Source: Begonia masoniana (taxonomy: Eukaryota > Streptophyta > Magnoliopsida > Cucurbitales > Begoniaceae). From it: 64,000 nucleotides of DNA. Both the position numbers and the translations under genes were made by a program. The notes beneath the pieces were generated by a model. It worked only from the letters and a program-made list of their open reading frames with translations, was not told where the DNA came from and did not search any database. The stretch lies in contig CM039502.1 in NCBI GenBank assembly GCA_022432975.1, forward strand, positions 77,123,330-77,187,329, given 5' to 3'. Positions 32,135 to 43,839 of this stretch are shown in pieces. The stretch's first letter is position 1, and each line of letters opens with the position of its first letter.

Positions 32135-34619
32135 CTACCGTTCATTTTGCAGAAGCTGAAGCTGAAGATGAAGAAGACGACCATCGTTGGATTTCAACGG
32201 AACGTACAGTCCAAGATGATCGGATAAAGCAGACTTGTCTATGCTTTCATGGTGGTAAGATTTACACACCAGATAAAGCACTGTTTGAGCCACAATCCAG
32301 AACAAGAAAAGCAAGGAAACCAATATAAAAATGACGACCTCAACTCCCATTCTACCCACCAAACTCGAGATCCATCCATGGCGGACCAGACTCTCAAACC
32401 CTAGTTGCAGAACAAAAAGAGAAAGAGAAACGTTGAAAACTACAAAACCAGCCGTCCTCATCTTTCCCCTTAGCAGCGCCTTGCTTTTCTCCATGGCTTT
32501 AAACCGACGTGCCTCTTCTAGAACTGAAACTACATTAGCTAGTTGCCAAGCTATGGTGATGTAGACAAGACCCATTAGGTATAAAATCAGAACAATGAAG
32601 AAGAGGATGATTTTAGTGTGGCTGGCTTTCATGAGGAAAATCAAAATGAACATAAAAGCAGCAAGGAAATGGTAAAGAAGGAAAGAAACAGAAACGCAGA
32701 GAAAAGTGAAGAACAGTTGTTGTGCAAAATATTTCGCAAGTGTACGAGTCGCAACAAGTAATATAGTGATAAAGAGAGTGTCGAACCCACGAGGACTTGT
32801 AATTAATAATCGAATAATTAATCTTAATTCTAAATTGAACACACGTTTTGATTTTCAAATTTTAAAATTAAACTAAATAATTAAAACAATAAAAATAAAC
32901 TAAGATAAAATAACAAAACAAATAAAATGAGATTAAATCAAATTGATAAAAACCTAGGTACTACGATTTCACCAAGACAATATTTATTTCAGTCCTTCGC
33001 AATTACATTCATAAATATTCTTCCTATGTTGATGATCGATTTCACTAAATTCTATCACAATCTCTCTCGAGCATTGCGTAGTTTATCTGATTAATGGGTT
33101 ATCACTTCTCAGTCTCAAATCCAGCATTAATCAAATACAAATAAATCAAGAAATCACAGTGATCACACAAATACCGTAACTATCTCTAGCCTACGTATAT
33201 TCATGACATTAATTTCAGTGCTCGGGTATTTATCACCTCTCGGTCTCAAAACACCCCAAAAATCAAGTAAAGATTGGCCAGAAATTTACAAGCTTTAAGA
33301 ACAGAAATTAAATGCGTCAACAATATTGGAAGAAATAATCATAAATATAATTAAACGAAGAAATTGAAAATAAATATCGTCTGGCTACATCGTAGCCCTA
33401 GAATAAAAAGTTTAATTCATGCTAAAATAATCGAAAACAACTAACGTAATTAAATGGTTCATGATTAAAAATTAAAGAAAATAAAGGACAAAAAAAAACT
33501 ATGCTTTGCAAAAATCACTTCCTGAAAATCGCTGCTCTTCTTCTCTGTAAAATTTCTCTCTGCAGAAAGCTAAATTCGCAGCTCGCCTCCAAGTCGCCGC
33601 ACCTCCGATCGCTCCTCGCTGCCCACTATAATCGCCGCGCTCTTACTCGCTGAATCGTCGCCTCTGCCGAATCCAGAATCGCTGCTCGCCAAGTTCACCG
33701 ACTCTGCTGAATCGTCGGATCGTCGCCTCTCCAGAATCGCCGACCTCCGATCGTTGTTCTGTAAATTGCCGAATCGTTGAATGTGTGAATCCAAAATTGC
33801 TGAAGCTCTCGCTCCCAAACACCGCTCACCAGAATCGCTGAAGCCTCCTCTCTGCTGCGTTCTCCAAATCCCCAATCGCTGAATACCAGATTGCCTCCTC
33901 TTATAAATTTCCAAAAATCCTCTGTTGCTTTTTGTCTTTTAGGTTTAATTCGTCATCTCTCCTCAAATCAATGGCTTTGATTATTTCTTTCTCAAGTTAA
34001 CGGCCAAGGTTATGGTAATTGATCTTTCCAAATTTGAATTCATGTGGCGATCGATCGCTATATTCACTGTTTTGCCATTACCTGTTTAAATACGTATTCT
34101 GCACAATTAAACAAAACTCATCAAATACTTTCACACACTTGAGAATAAACTTATCAAATCAAGTGTAAAAAATATAAATAAGTGAATAAAATACACACTT
34201 ATCAACAGTCTCAGCCAAACTTTAGGGACGACAGTAAGAATATGGAAGAAAGTAACTTCTCGGCCTTCGTAAAGACATGCAGTGGCGTAAACCAGAGAAG
34301 ACGCAGAGAGGAGAGAGAAGGCGCTGAAGAAGATGATGAAGTACAAAGCTTGGATCAGGAGGTCGAAAATGGTGAAATCTGAGAAGAAAAGATAAGGGAG
34401 ATTAGAATAAGCGGGTTTGCCTTCTGGAGGATGGCGGATTATCTTTCTGTAAAAAATGTCTGAAAATTGATGGTGAGCTAGGAAGATGAAAGAGAGAGGA
34501 AGGACGAAGGAGAGATAAAGTTGGCCGAAGAGCTCTCTCCATCTGGATAAGATAGTTAAAGCTTCTCTGAAAATCCCAAAGAATCCGAGGAATAGCATCT
34601 GTTCTTGCTCCAAATCCAT
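32135..34619 (-). pseudogene. Membrane-protein gene A2, interrupted by a solo LTR
   Basis: The N-terminal part (34,619 to 34,205; MDLEQEQMLFLGFFG to VPKVWLRL) and C-terminal part (32,717 to 32,135; FFTFLCVS to LQNER) together match A1 almost throughout. A 1487-bp solo LTR plus a 5-bp duplication (1492 bp, not a multiple of 3) sits at about residue 137, after the GREVTF...VPKVW block. Otherwise the frame is intact, so the break is recent. Splicing out the LTR cannot be ruled out but no matching splice sites were recognised. Confidence 0.9.
32718..34204. mobile_element. Solo LTR (1487 bp) inside gene A2
   Basis: It runs TGTTGTGCAAAAT to CACTTATCA, flanked by ACAGT at 32,713-32,717 and 34,205-34,209. 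By analogy with similar plant LTRs starting TGATAAGTGTG, its own orientation is probably minus. It contains GTGTCGAACCCACGAGGAC (similar to GTCGATCCCACGAGGA in the solo LTR at 61,654) and a CG-rich run of GAATCG/ATCGC words (33,570-33,910) with a chance 114-codon minus ORF. One GGCGATCGATCGCT lies at ~34,045. Confidence 0.92.
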
Positions 34620-35441
34620 ACTTTTGGAAGACAAGAATCTTTCTGCAATTCGTCTGAGAGATTTAAAAAAAAAAAACAAGGAGACGAAGTGAAGCCATGA
34701 AATTTTAGACGCAAAATCTGTTGACTTGGTCAACCATTTATTAGAAATTAGATAAATTCATTAAATTGTAGACTAATTCGTCAAGTCGTCAAGTCGTCAA
34801 GTCTATGATATTAAAATGATGAATATCGTAATATGTAAGTATTCTACTTGCCTGAACTTTTTTAATCCGTTAAATTTTTAAATAATAACATTCACTTACG
34901 CGCACTCTTTTTATTTTTCTCGATCAATTTTGATGTAATTTTATACTATTTTTTGTACATTTAACATTAATAAATCATTCTTAAGAAATTAATTTACCAC
35001 ACATTTGCTACTTTTCACACATGATTATTTTTAAAAATACAACTAATAATGATCGAGTAAGAATGACACATTAATCTCATACTCTAACGTAGTGTTTATT
35101 TGTCATTTAATCATTGATATAATCATTGATATAATACGTAAATGACATGTAAGCACTACGTCAGAGTGTGAAATTAGACTATAAATATAACCCTAGCGAT
35201 TTGCCACAATAATTATTAAAAAAAGATTACTAAAAGGTGACAATATTTTTCAAAGGGACTAGAACAACTTAGAAAGCTCAAACACAAATTTTTTTGAATA
35301 TTTTAGATAAACTATTTTGTATAACTTAGAATTTACAGATATTTGTAAAGTAAATTGCATCAGTCAAAAACACAAACCATCGATCACTCCCGTAAACATT
35401 ACATGTCTGCAACCACATCATGAAAATTACGAACAATGATA
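34620..35441. other. Upstream region of A2 and downstream region of B2
   Basis: Continuous in this copy; in copy 1 the foldback element lies between the matching parts. The short repeat GTCAAGTC is reiterated at ~34,787-34,803. No gene. Confidence 0.55.
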
Positions 35442-36455
35442 TCAAACTTGAAATTGTTCAAGCTGACCATCCTTGGATTTCAACGGAACGTAGTCTCCTG
35501 AATAGACATCAAGATTATCCGACAGAGCCGACTTGTCGATGTTCTCATGGTGGTATGACTTGCAGACGAAGTAGAAGACAGTGGGAATCACAAGCCCTAA
35601 AAGCAAGACCTTGAAAAGTAGCAAGAAGCAGATCGACCCATAAACCAACCGGCTGACCATCCCTAACCTTCCGCCATCGACGAAAAGATTCTGAAATGCA
35701 AACTGAATCATCGCAGTCAAGAAGTATATAGTTATGAAGATGATGGTAGCCACCACCATTTTTCCCTTCAGAAGGTTTCTGCTCTTCTGCAAGGCTTTTG
35801 CTCCTTGGATGTCTTCTAGAACCGAAATAACGCAGCCCAGTTGCCAAATTATGTTCATGTAGACGAAACCCACAAAATAAATGCAGGAAAGCAAAACGGC
35901 GACTGCTATTACGGGGCCCGTACTGTTTTTATTTGAAAGCAACATCAGAGCCACAACGATAGCGATGACGAAAATTGCGACGAGAGTGAAGAGAAAGAGG
36001 AAGAGCATGATGCAGAGGAAGGTGACCATCAGTCTTTTCCAAACCTTGGGAACGACGGTCATAACCTTCTTGAAGGTGACTTCCCGGCCGGTGTAGATGC
36101 AGGCGATGGTGTAAACGACGGCGGAGGTGGAGAGGAGGGAGAGGATTATAATGAAGATGAAGGAGACGAGTTGGAATAGGAGGAGGTAGGTCCATTCGGA
36201 GATGACTAGATCGGAGGTTTTGTTGTAGGAAGCAGTTCCGGTTTGGGTAGGATCCAAAACGATATCGTTGTACATGATTTTTCTGAGCAAGAAGTGGGTA
36301 ACTTCGATCTGAGCTAAGAAAATGAAAGTCAAAGGGAGGATCAACAAGAGAGCGATCTGGCCGAAGATCTTTCTCCACGTATTGATGATCTTGAAGGACT
36401 CCCTCAAGATCCCAAAGAAGCCCAGAAATTTCATCTCTTCTTGCTCCACGTCCAT
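35442..36455 (-). CDS. Multi-pass membrane protein, gene B2 (337 aa)
   Basis: Duplicate of B1 with the same length and no frame breaks, from ATG 36,455 (MDVEQEEMKFLGFFG). Same six hydrophobic segments and blocks: GREVTFKKVMTVVPKVWKRL (123-142), IIWQLGCVISVLEDIQG (202-218), ALQKSRNLLKGKM (221-233), and tail VCKSYHHENIDKSALSDNLDVYSGDYVPLK (298-326). Differences from B1 are mostly conservative (Leu/Ile, Phe/Leu), with more in the sixth hydrophobic segment (FKVLLLGLVIPTVFY for FNVFLLWHVINTVFY). The open frame after duplication suggests either recent origin or purifying selection; a Ka/Ks test would tell. Function unknown. Confidence 0.82.
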   Translation of the reverse strand: MDVEQEEMKFLGFFGILRESFKIINTWRKIFGQIALLLILPLTFIFLAQIEVTHFLLRKIMYNDIVLDPTQTGTASYNKTSDLVISEWTYLLLFQLVSFIFIIILSLLSTSAVVYTIACIYTGREVTFKKVMTVVPKVWKRLMVTFLCIMLFLFLFTLVAIFVIAIVVALMLLSNKNSTGPVIAVAVLLSCIYFVGFVYMNIIWQLGCVISVLEDIQGAKALQKSRNLLKGKMVVATIIFITIYFLTAMIQFAFQNLFVDGGRLGMVSRLVYGSICFLLLFKVLLLGLVIPTVFYFVCKSYHHENIDKSALSDNLDVYSGDYVPLKSKDGQLEQFQV

Positions 36456-36631
36456 GTCTTCCTTCTGTGTGAGAGAGAGAGAGAGAGAGAGTCGTTAATG
36501 GAGAAAGTGGAGGAGGAAGATGGGTTTCGAGGGGAAAAAGTGAGGTATAAATTGTGATGGGTGCTTGATTTCAAGTCCTACTATTTTGTCTAATTAGATA
36601 GAAAAGTCAATATTGTTTTTTTTTAATTTAT
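36456..36631. other. Upstream region of B2, with GA microsatellite
   Basis: GA run at 36,470-36,494. TTAATTTAT at 36,623-36,631 is the left target duplication of the MULE, ~170 bp upstream of the B2 start, so the MULE probably replaced the distal promoter. Confidence 0.6.
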
Positions 36632-37070
36632 GGGTAAAAACTATTTTAAATGTGAAAGTATGATTTTTTTTTTAAAAAAACACTTTAAAATATTAACTCT
36701 AACAAAATAAACATCAAACTATAAAAAATCTAACAATTTAAACTCCGAAGTACGGCCGATAGCCCCTGTTACGCATTTTACAAAGAGAACGACCACTGTT
36801 CTTCACGGATGCCTCCCGTTCTCCACGGTGGTCGATGCGGGAGGGTAGAACCCTCTACACACGTGCGTTGCACATGGAAAAACACAGGGAGCCGAACTAA
36901 AATAAACGGCCCCCCATTTTATTCGGTGGTCGACGTTGGGGGTAGAGCCCGTCGTGCACGTGCGTTGCACGCGGAAAAACACGGAAGGTCATTCATTTTG
37001 GATCGGCCCCCCGTATAACATAGCAAATTTAAAATGTTCAAGACGCGGGGGGCTGTGTTCTAGACTCAAG
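36632..37070. repeat. MULE left terminal inverted repeat
   Basis: It contains CG-rich hairpin words such as ACGTGCGTTGCACGTGG-type (36,860-36,880; again 36,955-36,970) and GTACGGCCGATAGCCCCTG (36,750), which also resembles the foldback element's arm. Confidence 0.75.
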
Positions 37071-37140
37071 GGATCGTGTTCTAGACGTGGATGGTAGTGT
37101 TCTAGAAGCGGGGGTCGTGTTCAGCCCTAGGGCTGAAAAC

Positions 37141-38190
37141 TAGGGGTGTACGTGGTCCGGTCCGGTCCAGTTTTGAGACAAATTAGGACCGGACCAATAA
37201 TATTCGGTTTTTGATTTTTAGGACCGGTACCATCAAATTTTTTTAAAGGACTGGACCAGAACCGGACCAGAATTTCGATTCCGGTTCTGGTCCGGTTCCG
37301 GTTTTCCCATTAATCTAAACAAAAACAAAGTAACACAAAATTAACATAAACAAAAACAGGAACAAAACAATCAACAAAAACAGCAACAAAATCTGAAAAT
37401 CAGAGGAGAAGCTGAAACAACCGAGCCAAAACAGAACCAACAACACTACAACAGCAAAACACTGAAACATCTAAATCATCAGCAACAAAAACAACAAAAC
37501 ACTGAAGCATCCGGGCCAAGACAGAATTAAAACAGAATTAACAACAGCAAAAACAATTAAATCATCACAAAACAGCATCAAAAAGAGCAAAACGAAATTA
37601 CAATATACTGGAAACCTAACACAAACAAATGCTCTCGGTCACGCCCGAAGAGTCTCCCAAGAACAGAAGCACAGTGAACGTAAAATAGAGGTGGGTGCAA
37701 CGTGCGAGGAAATGAATAGGTGATGTTGGTACTTACTCAGAGTCAAGAGAGCTCCGGTTCAGATTGAAGGCGTCGGCGACGGCTGAGAGAGAAGATTGAC
37801 GTTGAACTAAAGATTGAAGCCTTCGGCCCTCAGTTTCGGCTTCAGCTTCGGCGACGGCGACGGCGACGGTGAGCGCGAGACAACCCTCCTCTCTGGCTCT
37901 CGCCAGTCGCCTCTCCTCTTATTTTTCGACTTTAGTTCAGAGCCGAGTTTGAAACGAAAAATTAGGGCTAAGTTATGCAGACTTTTCAATTTATGCAGAT
38001 TATTCAATTTACGTGGTCCGGTTCAGTTTTTCGGGTTTTTGTCAATAAACCCGAAAACCGAACCGAATATTTCGGTTCTGCATAAGCAGAACCGAAATTC
38101 ATGTTTTTAAAACAAAAACCGACCAGAACCGGACCAAATAGGTCGGTTCTGGTCCGGTTCGCCGGTCCGGGTGGGTTTTGTACACCCCTA
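37141..38190. mobile_element. Nonautonomous hAT element (1050 bp)
   Basis: Terminal inverted repeats TAGGGGTGTAC / GTACACCCCTA; perfect 8-bp TSD CTGAAAAC at 37,133-37,140 and 38,191-38,198. Subterminal GGTCCGGT repeats near both ends (37,153-37,290; 38,120-38,170) are probable transposase-binding repeats. No coding sequence. Confidence 0.92.
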
Positions 38191-38198
38191 CTGAAAAC

Positions 38199-38818
38199 GG
38201 GGGCGTTCTCCCTCATCGGGGGGCCGATCCCCCAATAGTATAAATAAGATCGGCCCCCTGTGCACCCTCCGTCTGCCAAAACCAAGAGAAAAGTCACCGA
38301 AAATCGCTGAATCAGTGATTTTTGTCGCCGAAAATCCTCATTCCTAAGCCCTCGCCGTCGAAAATTCCAAAATCTGAAGCCTCATCGTATAGAACTAAAA
38401 CCCCAGCCCTCCGCTGTCAAAAATCTGAAACCGAACCTCTAAATCGGCAAAAATTCGAAAGCGAAGCTGTTTAATCACTGAAAATTCCAACCCCAAGCCA
38501 AGAAATCGCCGAAAATCTCAAACCCTACTATTTGCAATGGGTTAAAAAAAATTGAAACAAAAGCCTCCCCTTGACATAAGCTGGCCCATCCAACCGGGCA
38601 CCTTCGTCGCAAGGTACTCCAGATCAAGTGTACGCGACCGTCGCCTAGTTATCTGTCAATGGAATTTCGAAACCAGGTGTATTAACAACAGTTCGAGCGA
38701 GATATGTCATCCGCTCAATTATTTATGGGAAGACTACAAACTTCAACGGCTGAGAGTCGTTGGAGACACTAATTTGGAAGATCGTGGAGCGATCTAAATT
38801 TCATGTGCCCACTGTAGA
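38199..38818 (+). other. MULE interior: probable second transcription unit, 5' part
   Basis: A TATA-like box (AGTATAAATAAG near 38,236) is followed by a CG-rich leader with repeated CCGAAAATC words, then short open stretches (38,552-38,797: PGTFVARYSRSSVRDRR, ICQWNFETRC). I do not recognise the product. The solo LTR cuts it at 38,819. Confidence 0.35.
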
Positions 38819-41236
38819 TGTCAGGGCCCGATTCCAATCCCCGAACCGGATCCTGACAGATCAGAATTCTCGAGGTGGGAAATTCAAACCAACGACAACG
38901 ACGACGACTTGGTCAACTAACCGATGTTCCCTAAGTGGGAACCTTCACACATAATTTTACTTAGCATCCTAAATTAGGATATCATCATCAGTTCAATCCA
39001 ACCCAATGATATATATATTTTATAAATTGAAATATTCACATTATCATTCTTATCAATCTTTACATCAGAATACTCATGCGGACGCAAAAAAAATAAATAC
39101 ACAAGTCAATCACGACATGTGACTTTACAACGCAAAAGTTCTATGCCTTTTTGCACACTGTACCTTGCCTTGGTTTCTCATTACGGATGAACATCCTCGC
39201 TATATGAAAAATATGAATATCCATGAAATGAGCCATTGACCAAGTAAATAAATCTAACGACTAAAATACGTAGCCCAGAATCTATCCACACTGTCCAGGC
39301 TCATATGCCATCTTCCACCTAATCATGATTATTTTGAAATCATCTTAAATCAAATATGTTTTTGATTTGAAATCCATGTCATTTATATAAAAATGCATGT
39401 AGGTTCGTAATTCGAACCATTTAAAATCCATCAACCATGTTTTAAAATTCTTTTCCAGCAAATAGATAAATCTAATGCATTAAATTAAATATGCACGATT
39501 CAAAACCATCCAACCACAGTTTAAAAACTATTTTTAGCAATTAAATAAATCCGTTGCAATTAAAATGATGATGCATGATTTAAAATAATTTTTCCTTCTA
39601 TCACATTTCCAAAACAACAGTTTTTAACATTCAAATTGATATGTCAAAAATGCAATCCACCCTAATTGATTCATATGACCATCACACACTACACGTTTCC
39701 GGGCTTTCACCAGTAGGACTGTTAGACCAACACATTGCTTCCCCGCAAGGTTTAGGGACTTTCAAGCCAAGGAGGACATACAGTTAATCTCCAAGCATTT
39801 TCATAGTCATACTATCCCACACAAAGAGGCGAGACTAGCTCAGTGGATTCTTATGTTACCACCGTTTTCCTTCTCCCTCCTTCCTAAATGCATGCTCTAA
39901 AACAGTTATAAAGCATGTGTCATGTATTTTAAAACAACACACTCACCCATGCAATGATATTTGAAATAAATGGGTTCAACTCAATGTAATGGTTTTGAAA
40001 ACCAAATATGCTCAATTCAACACAAGTTATCGTTTCAACACATTTCAATAAATTATTTGAAATAAACCATCTAATATAAATTAAATTTAAATGACATATC
40101 AATTTAATATAAACAATCGGTTTTGAAAACCAACATGTCAATTTAGCTTAAATTATCGTTTCAAAATATTTCATAAAAATCGAATATAAATCAATTTTTC
40201 ACAATTCATTATCTGTTTTTTCGATTTTCATAAAAACAATATCAGATCCTTATTTCAAAATCTAATCTCAACCTATCCACTTCCAGTCAATTCACCCAAA
40301 AATCCAAATTTAACAGAATCCAAACGGAATTGAAATCCATCTCCACCTATCAAGGCAATAAAGTCCGATCTAACTATTCTAGTTGTTTGACATATTTATC
40401 GTATGTCGGTTCCACCTCTTTTCCCGAAACGCTCCTCTCGACGCGTGATCACTTTACTCTAAAGAGCGGATGGACGATTCGCACGTCTACCTCTCCTTTT
40501 TATCTCTCTTCCCTCACGGTTTTTCTCGGTATTTCTTCTCTCCTACTCCCTGGAATTCTTTTTTTTTTTCTTTCTGCAACTTTCTTTCTCTCTCTTATGA
40601 TTTTTCAGCGTGAAATGGCTGAAATTCAGCCACCTACCCATTTTAACCCCACTAAATCGTGGTTAATTATTAATAAATTAAAGTTATCTCTGTAAATTAA
40701 CCATTTTACCCTTAATTGTTTGAAAAACTCACAGTCTGGCATTGAAAATTAAATGGGCGATCGGTAATTTTTCTCAAGCGATCGATTGGCTAGAAACAAC
40801 AGATTGATTGGCCACGGCAAAAATCCAAGAGGGGTGATCGATCGCCGAAAATAGTCGATCGATCGGCACCTCTATGATCTGAATCCCGATCTATTTAGAA
40901 GGGGCGATCAATCACTCCTCAGATCGACTACCCCTCTATTTACTCCTCTCGCTTCACCATTCAACAGCCGATCGATCGCTTCTTCCAGGGGATCGATCGG
41001 CGTCCTCTTTGCCCGCGATCGTTCATCATCATAGGCTGGGTGATTGATTGCCTATCCTTGGCGATTGATCGGCCCTGCATATGTTTCCCATTTCGTCAAT
41101 TTTTTTCACCTCCAAACATATCCTTTCATAAATTCAACTTTTTCAACATATATTTATACATTCATTAAGCATAAATATACACGATTACATATTTTTGGAC
41201 AGAAGAATTCAAACAATAAAGGTTCGAACCGTTACA
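38819..41236 (-). mobile_element. Solo LTR (2418 bp), Ty3/gypsy-like, inside the MULE
   Basis: Plus-strand ends TGTCAGGGCCCG and GAACCGTTACA; perfect 5-bp TSD GTAGA at 38,814-38,818 and 41,237-41,241. By analogy with the other LTRs (3' ends of the GTCGTGACA type) its orientation is probably minus. It has a GATC-motif cluster at 40,754-41,075. The ORF at 40,330-40,695 is T/S/L-rich and not credible as a gene. Confidence 0.88.
40754..41075. repeat. GGCGATCGATCGCC-like motif cluster in the MULE's solo LTR
   Basis: About ten variants, including GGCGATCGGT, AGCGATCGATTGGC, GGTGATCGATCGCC, GTCGATCGATCGGC, GGCGATCAATCAC, GCCGATCGATCGC and GGGGATCGATCGGC. Confidence 0.7.
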
Positions 41237-41241
41237 GTAGA

Positions 41242-41635
41242 GCAGCTGAGAACTCCAAGATCCGTCGATCTATTTGACAGGCTTCATATGACTCGGATGA
41301 GCCTTGTCAAATTTGCTTGGTCTTGGATACTGAAGGGAAATCTTTGGGGCCTCCACATTTCGAGATGTTCCGATGGAAGAGGACACCCCCACCCCTGCCA
41401 CCGCCATCGTGACTGCACCACCATTTGCCCCTGAGGCTGGTAGTAGCTGAGACATGATGCAACATATGCAGTAGATATATGAGATGCAGCAGCAGCAGAT
41501 GCAACATATGTATCAGGTGCAGCAGCAGCACATGCAACATATATATGAGATGCAGGAAAAAATAGTTGAGTCACAGGACTATCTGAGTGAGTCCCCTAGA
41601 AAGCTCACTCAGAGGATGACATATTGACTGGCGTC
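41242..41635 (+). pseudogene. MULE interior: remnant of an unidentified Gln/Met-rich protein
   Basis: One plus-strand frame (41,361-41,625) reads an acidic/Pro/Ala stretch (PMEEDTPTPATAIVTAPPFAP) and then Gln/Met-rich repeats (MQHMYQVQQQHMQHIYEMQ) ending ESPRKLTQRMTY and a stop. Two in-frame stops (TGA ~41,449, TAG ~41,471) interrupt it. The end looks like the coiled tail of proteins carried by plant MULEs, but I cannot assign a family. It probably continues the unit begun at 38,240. Confidence 0.4.
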
Positions 41636-41953
41636 TAAAGACGACAATGTCCCTCATCAGTAGTATAGTTTAGATGTTGTCTTTTATTTTATGTATTATA
41701 CTTGTCGTCCGTAAATTTCATGTACTTTAATTTTATGTCTTGACGTATAGTATTTGTACTGAAATCTGGTTGTTGGGTATATAGTTTTTATTTGAATTTG
41801 CAGGAACTGTGTGAAGATACCTATGGAGAATTCTTAAAATAAACGAAACTCTGTCAATTTTTTTAATTTTTGTTTTAATTTTTTTTTAAATAAACTTAAA
41901 TAAATAAATAATTGTACGAAAAAAGATTTTACCGTAACAAGATACAATCAGAC

Positions 41954-42450
41954 CATGTTCACCAGACCATGGGAAGATAATCTAAAAATTTTCGTGATTT
42001 TCTAACACTTTTATTACCATTTTAGCGAATTAAATCATAAAACAGACGTAATTTACATATTATAACAAATTAATTTTATAAAAATGCTAAACAATATTGG
42101 ATTTATTTGAAAATTTGAAAACATGTTCACCACACCATGAGAAGCTAATCTAAAATTTTCGTGATTTTCTAACACTTGTACCATTTATTGCCATTTTAGT
42201 GAATTAAATAATAAAACAGACGTAGATTACACAATATAATAAATTAATTTTAAAAAAATAACAAACGATATTGAATTTATTTGAAACTTTTATTGCATGT
42301 TCAACACACCATGAGAAGATAATCTCTAAATTTTTGTGATTTGATAATACTTGTACTATTTATTTTCATTTTAGTGAATTAAATCATAAAACAGACGTAC
42401 CTTCCACATTATAACAAATTAATTTTATAATATAACGATTTTATCGCATG
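41954..42450. repeat. Degenerate tandem repeat of ~150-175 bp in the MULE interior
   Basis: Starts of CATGTTCACC(A/C)(G/C)ACCATG(G/A)GAAG-type at 41,954, 42,122 and 42,296, and a partial fourth at 42,447. Each unit has GTGATTTTCTAACAC and AAAACAGACGTA. Confidence 0.8.
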
Positions 42451-42764
42451 ATCACCGCCTCTTTCTTTTAGAACAAATCTCATTTAATATATGTTTTGCT
42501 CCATTAATCTCGGAAGATCCATCAATGTGATTGAATACTCCACTCTTTTCATAATCTAACGAAACGTATTTTGACATCGCAAAGCTTAATGCTTGCAAGA
42601 CAGGTTTGGAAAAGTTGTCAAAATACGTTTCGTTAGATTATGAAAAGAGTGGAGTACTCAATCACATTGATGGATCTTCCGAGATTGATGGAGCGAAACA
42701 TACATTAAATGATAATTGTTCCAATAGAAAGAGGGGGTGAACTTGTGGTAAAATCGTTATATTA
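42427..42764. repeat. Large imperfect palindrome (two ~149-bp arms)
   Basis: Left arm 42,427-42,575 and right arm 42,616-42,764 are inverted, with the inner ~100 bp nearly perfect (AATACGTTTCGTTAGATTATG and complement). Part of the 40-bp spacer (AAGCTTAATGCTTGCA) is itself repeated inverted at ~42,793. Confidence 0.85.
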
Positions 42765-43243
42765 TGAAAAGTGTAGAGTACTCAAACCTGCCCTGCAAGC
42801 ATTAAGCTTTGTAATATCCTTCTGGTCCAAAGAAGCCGATATAACAAATTACAGCCCGAAGATAGTCATATGTTTCTTCTTCCATAGCCATGTGTAGAAG
42901 ATTCTTGCACATAACGAAAACTATATTAAAGCAGATGTACAATGTGTTTATGAGCGAAATGTTTTGGACTGTACCTGCGTCCCGTCAAATGTGTTGAAAC
43001 CCATAAAAGTCTCTTGTGAAGCAGCGCCTGAAGTGAATCTCAGGTGAAGACAAGTGTGACTATTATGCCACTTCTGTCGATATATACCACATGAAATCTT
43101 CTAGTTCTTCTTACTAATTGTCAAACTCAATGGCACATCGACATCTCGCACTCTTGTCTTCTTCGGCCTAACGGGTTGGCGATATCTTCTTGGCGGGAGG
43201 AGTTCATTCAGATTTGGTATTTATGGCTATATTTGGTGGCCGC

Positions 43244-43471
43244 TCACGTGTTGAACAAAGTGTGATTACATATGCAAGTAAGTTGCCCGGTGATAACATC
43301 GATGCACGTAATTTTCAGTGCTACTCTCAAGAAATATATGCATGGAATGGAATGGACACACGAGATTCCAGTAAGCTGCCACCTGTTACAGTTGCACACA
43401 CACGTATTCATATCGACAACGTATTGTTCGTTGTCGTTGCTTACCTTAAATCGTGCACCTCCTGCAAGCAC
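43244..43471 (-). pseudogene. MULE transposase fragment: SWIM zinc finger
   Basis: The minus strand reads VVDMNTCVCNCNRWQLTGIS and CVHSIPCIYF, the CxCx(n)CxH pattern of the SWIM finger near the C-terminus of MuDR-type transposases. It is separated from the catalytic part by 43,500-43,985, which contains no readable transposase. Confidence 0.75.
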
Positions 43472-43839
43472 GAGACTCCAATTTCAAGCTATATTGAATG
43501 ACTTGCACCAATTATTCAAGCTTATTTTGCACTTGGGAATCGAAGAGAAGGCATGACTGACCCAATATCTAGGCTCTTCTTCTCGAAGCTATACGTGGGA
43601 ATCCAGGTTAAGTTGATACATTTTTCTCATTTCTATCTCGAAATGATAACTTGTGGTTCCCTAGCTGCATTCTACATCGCATCTCTGTACACTCTGCCCC
43701 CGAAATAGGTTTTTGAAATTGGCGTTGATATACCGAAGACAGTAGCAGTGTTCAGCGTGTTTTAATTCATCTGTCACAGCCTTTAGCAAATCCTAATATT
43801 TGAAAGAAAAACATAGTCAACATAAAACAATATAACGTG

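Noticed and set aside
33570..33914. 114-codon Arg/Ser/Gly-rich ORF
   Set aside because: Inside a solo LTR in a CG-rich repetitive stretch; no known domain.
40330..40695. Ser/Leu/Phe-rich 121-codon ORF
   Set aside because: Inside a solo LTR in a CT-rich stretch; no family features.
43190..43501. Plus-strand 103-codon ORF
   Set aside because: Antisense to the SWIM finger of the MULE transposase, which has the recognisable motif.
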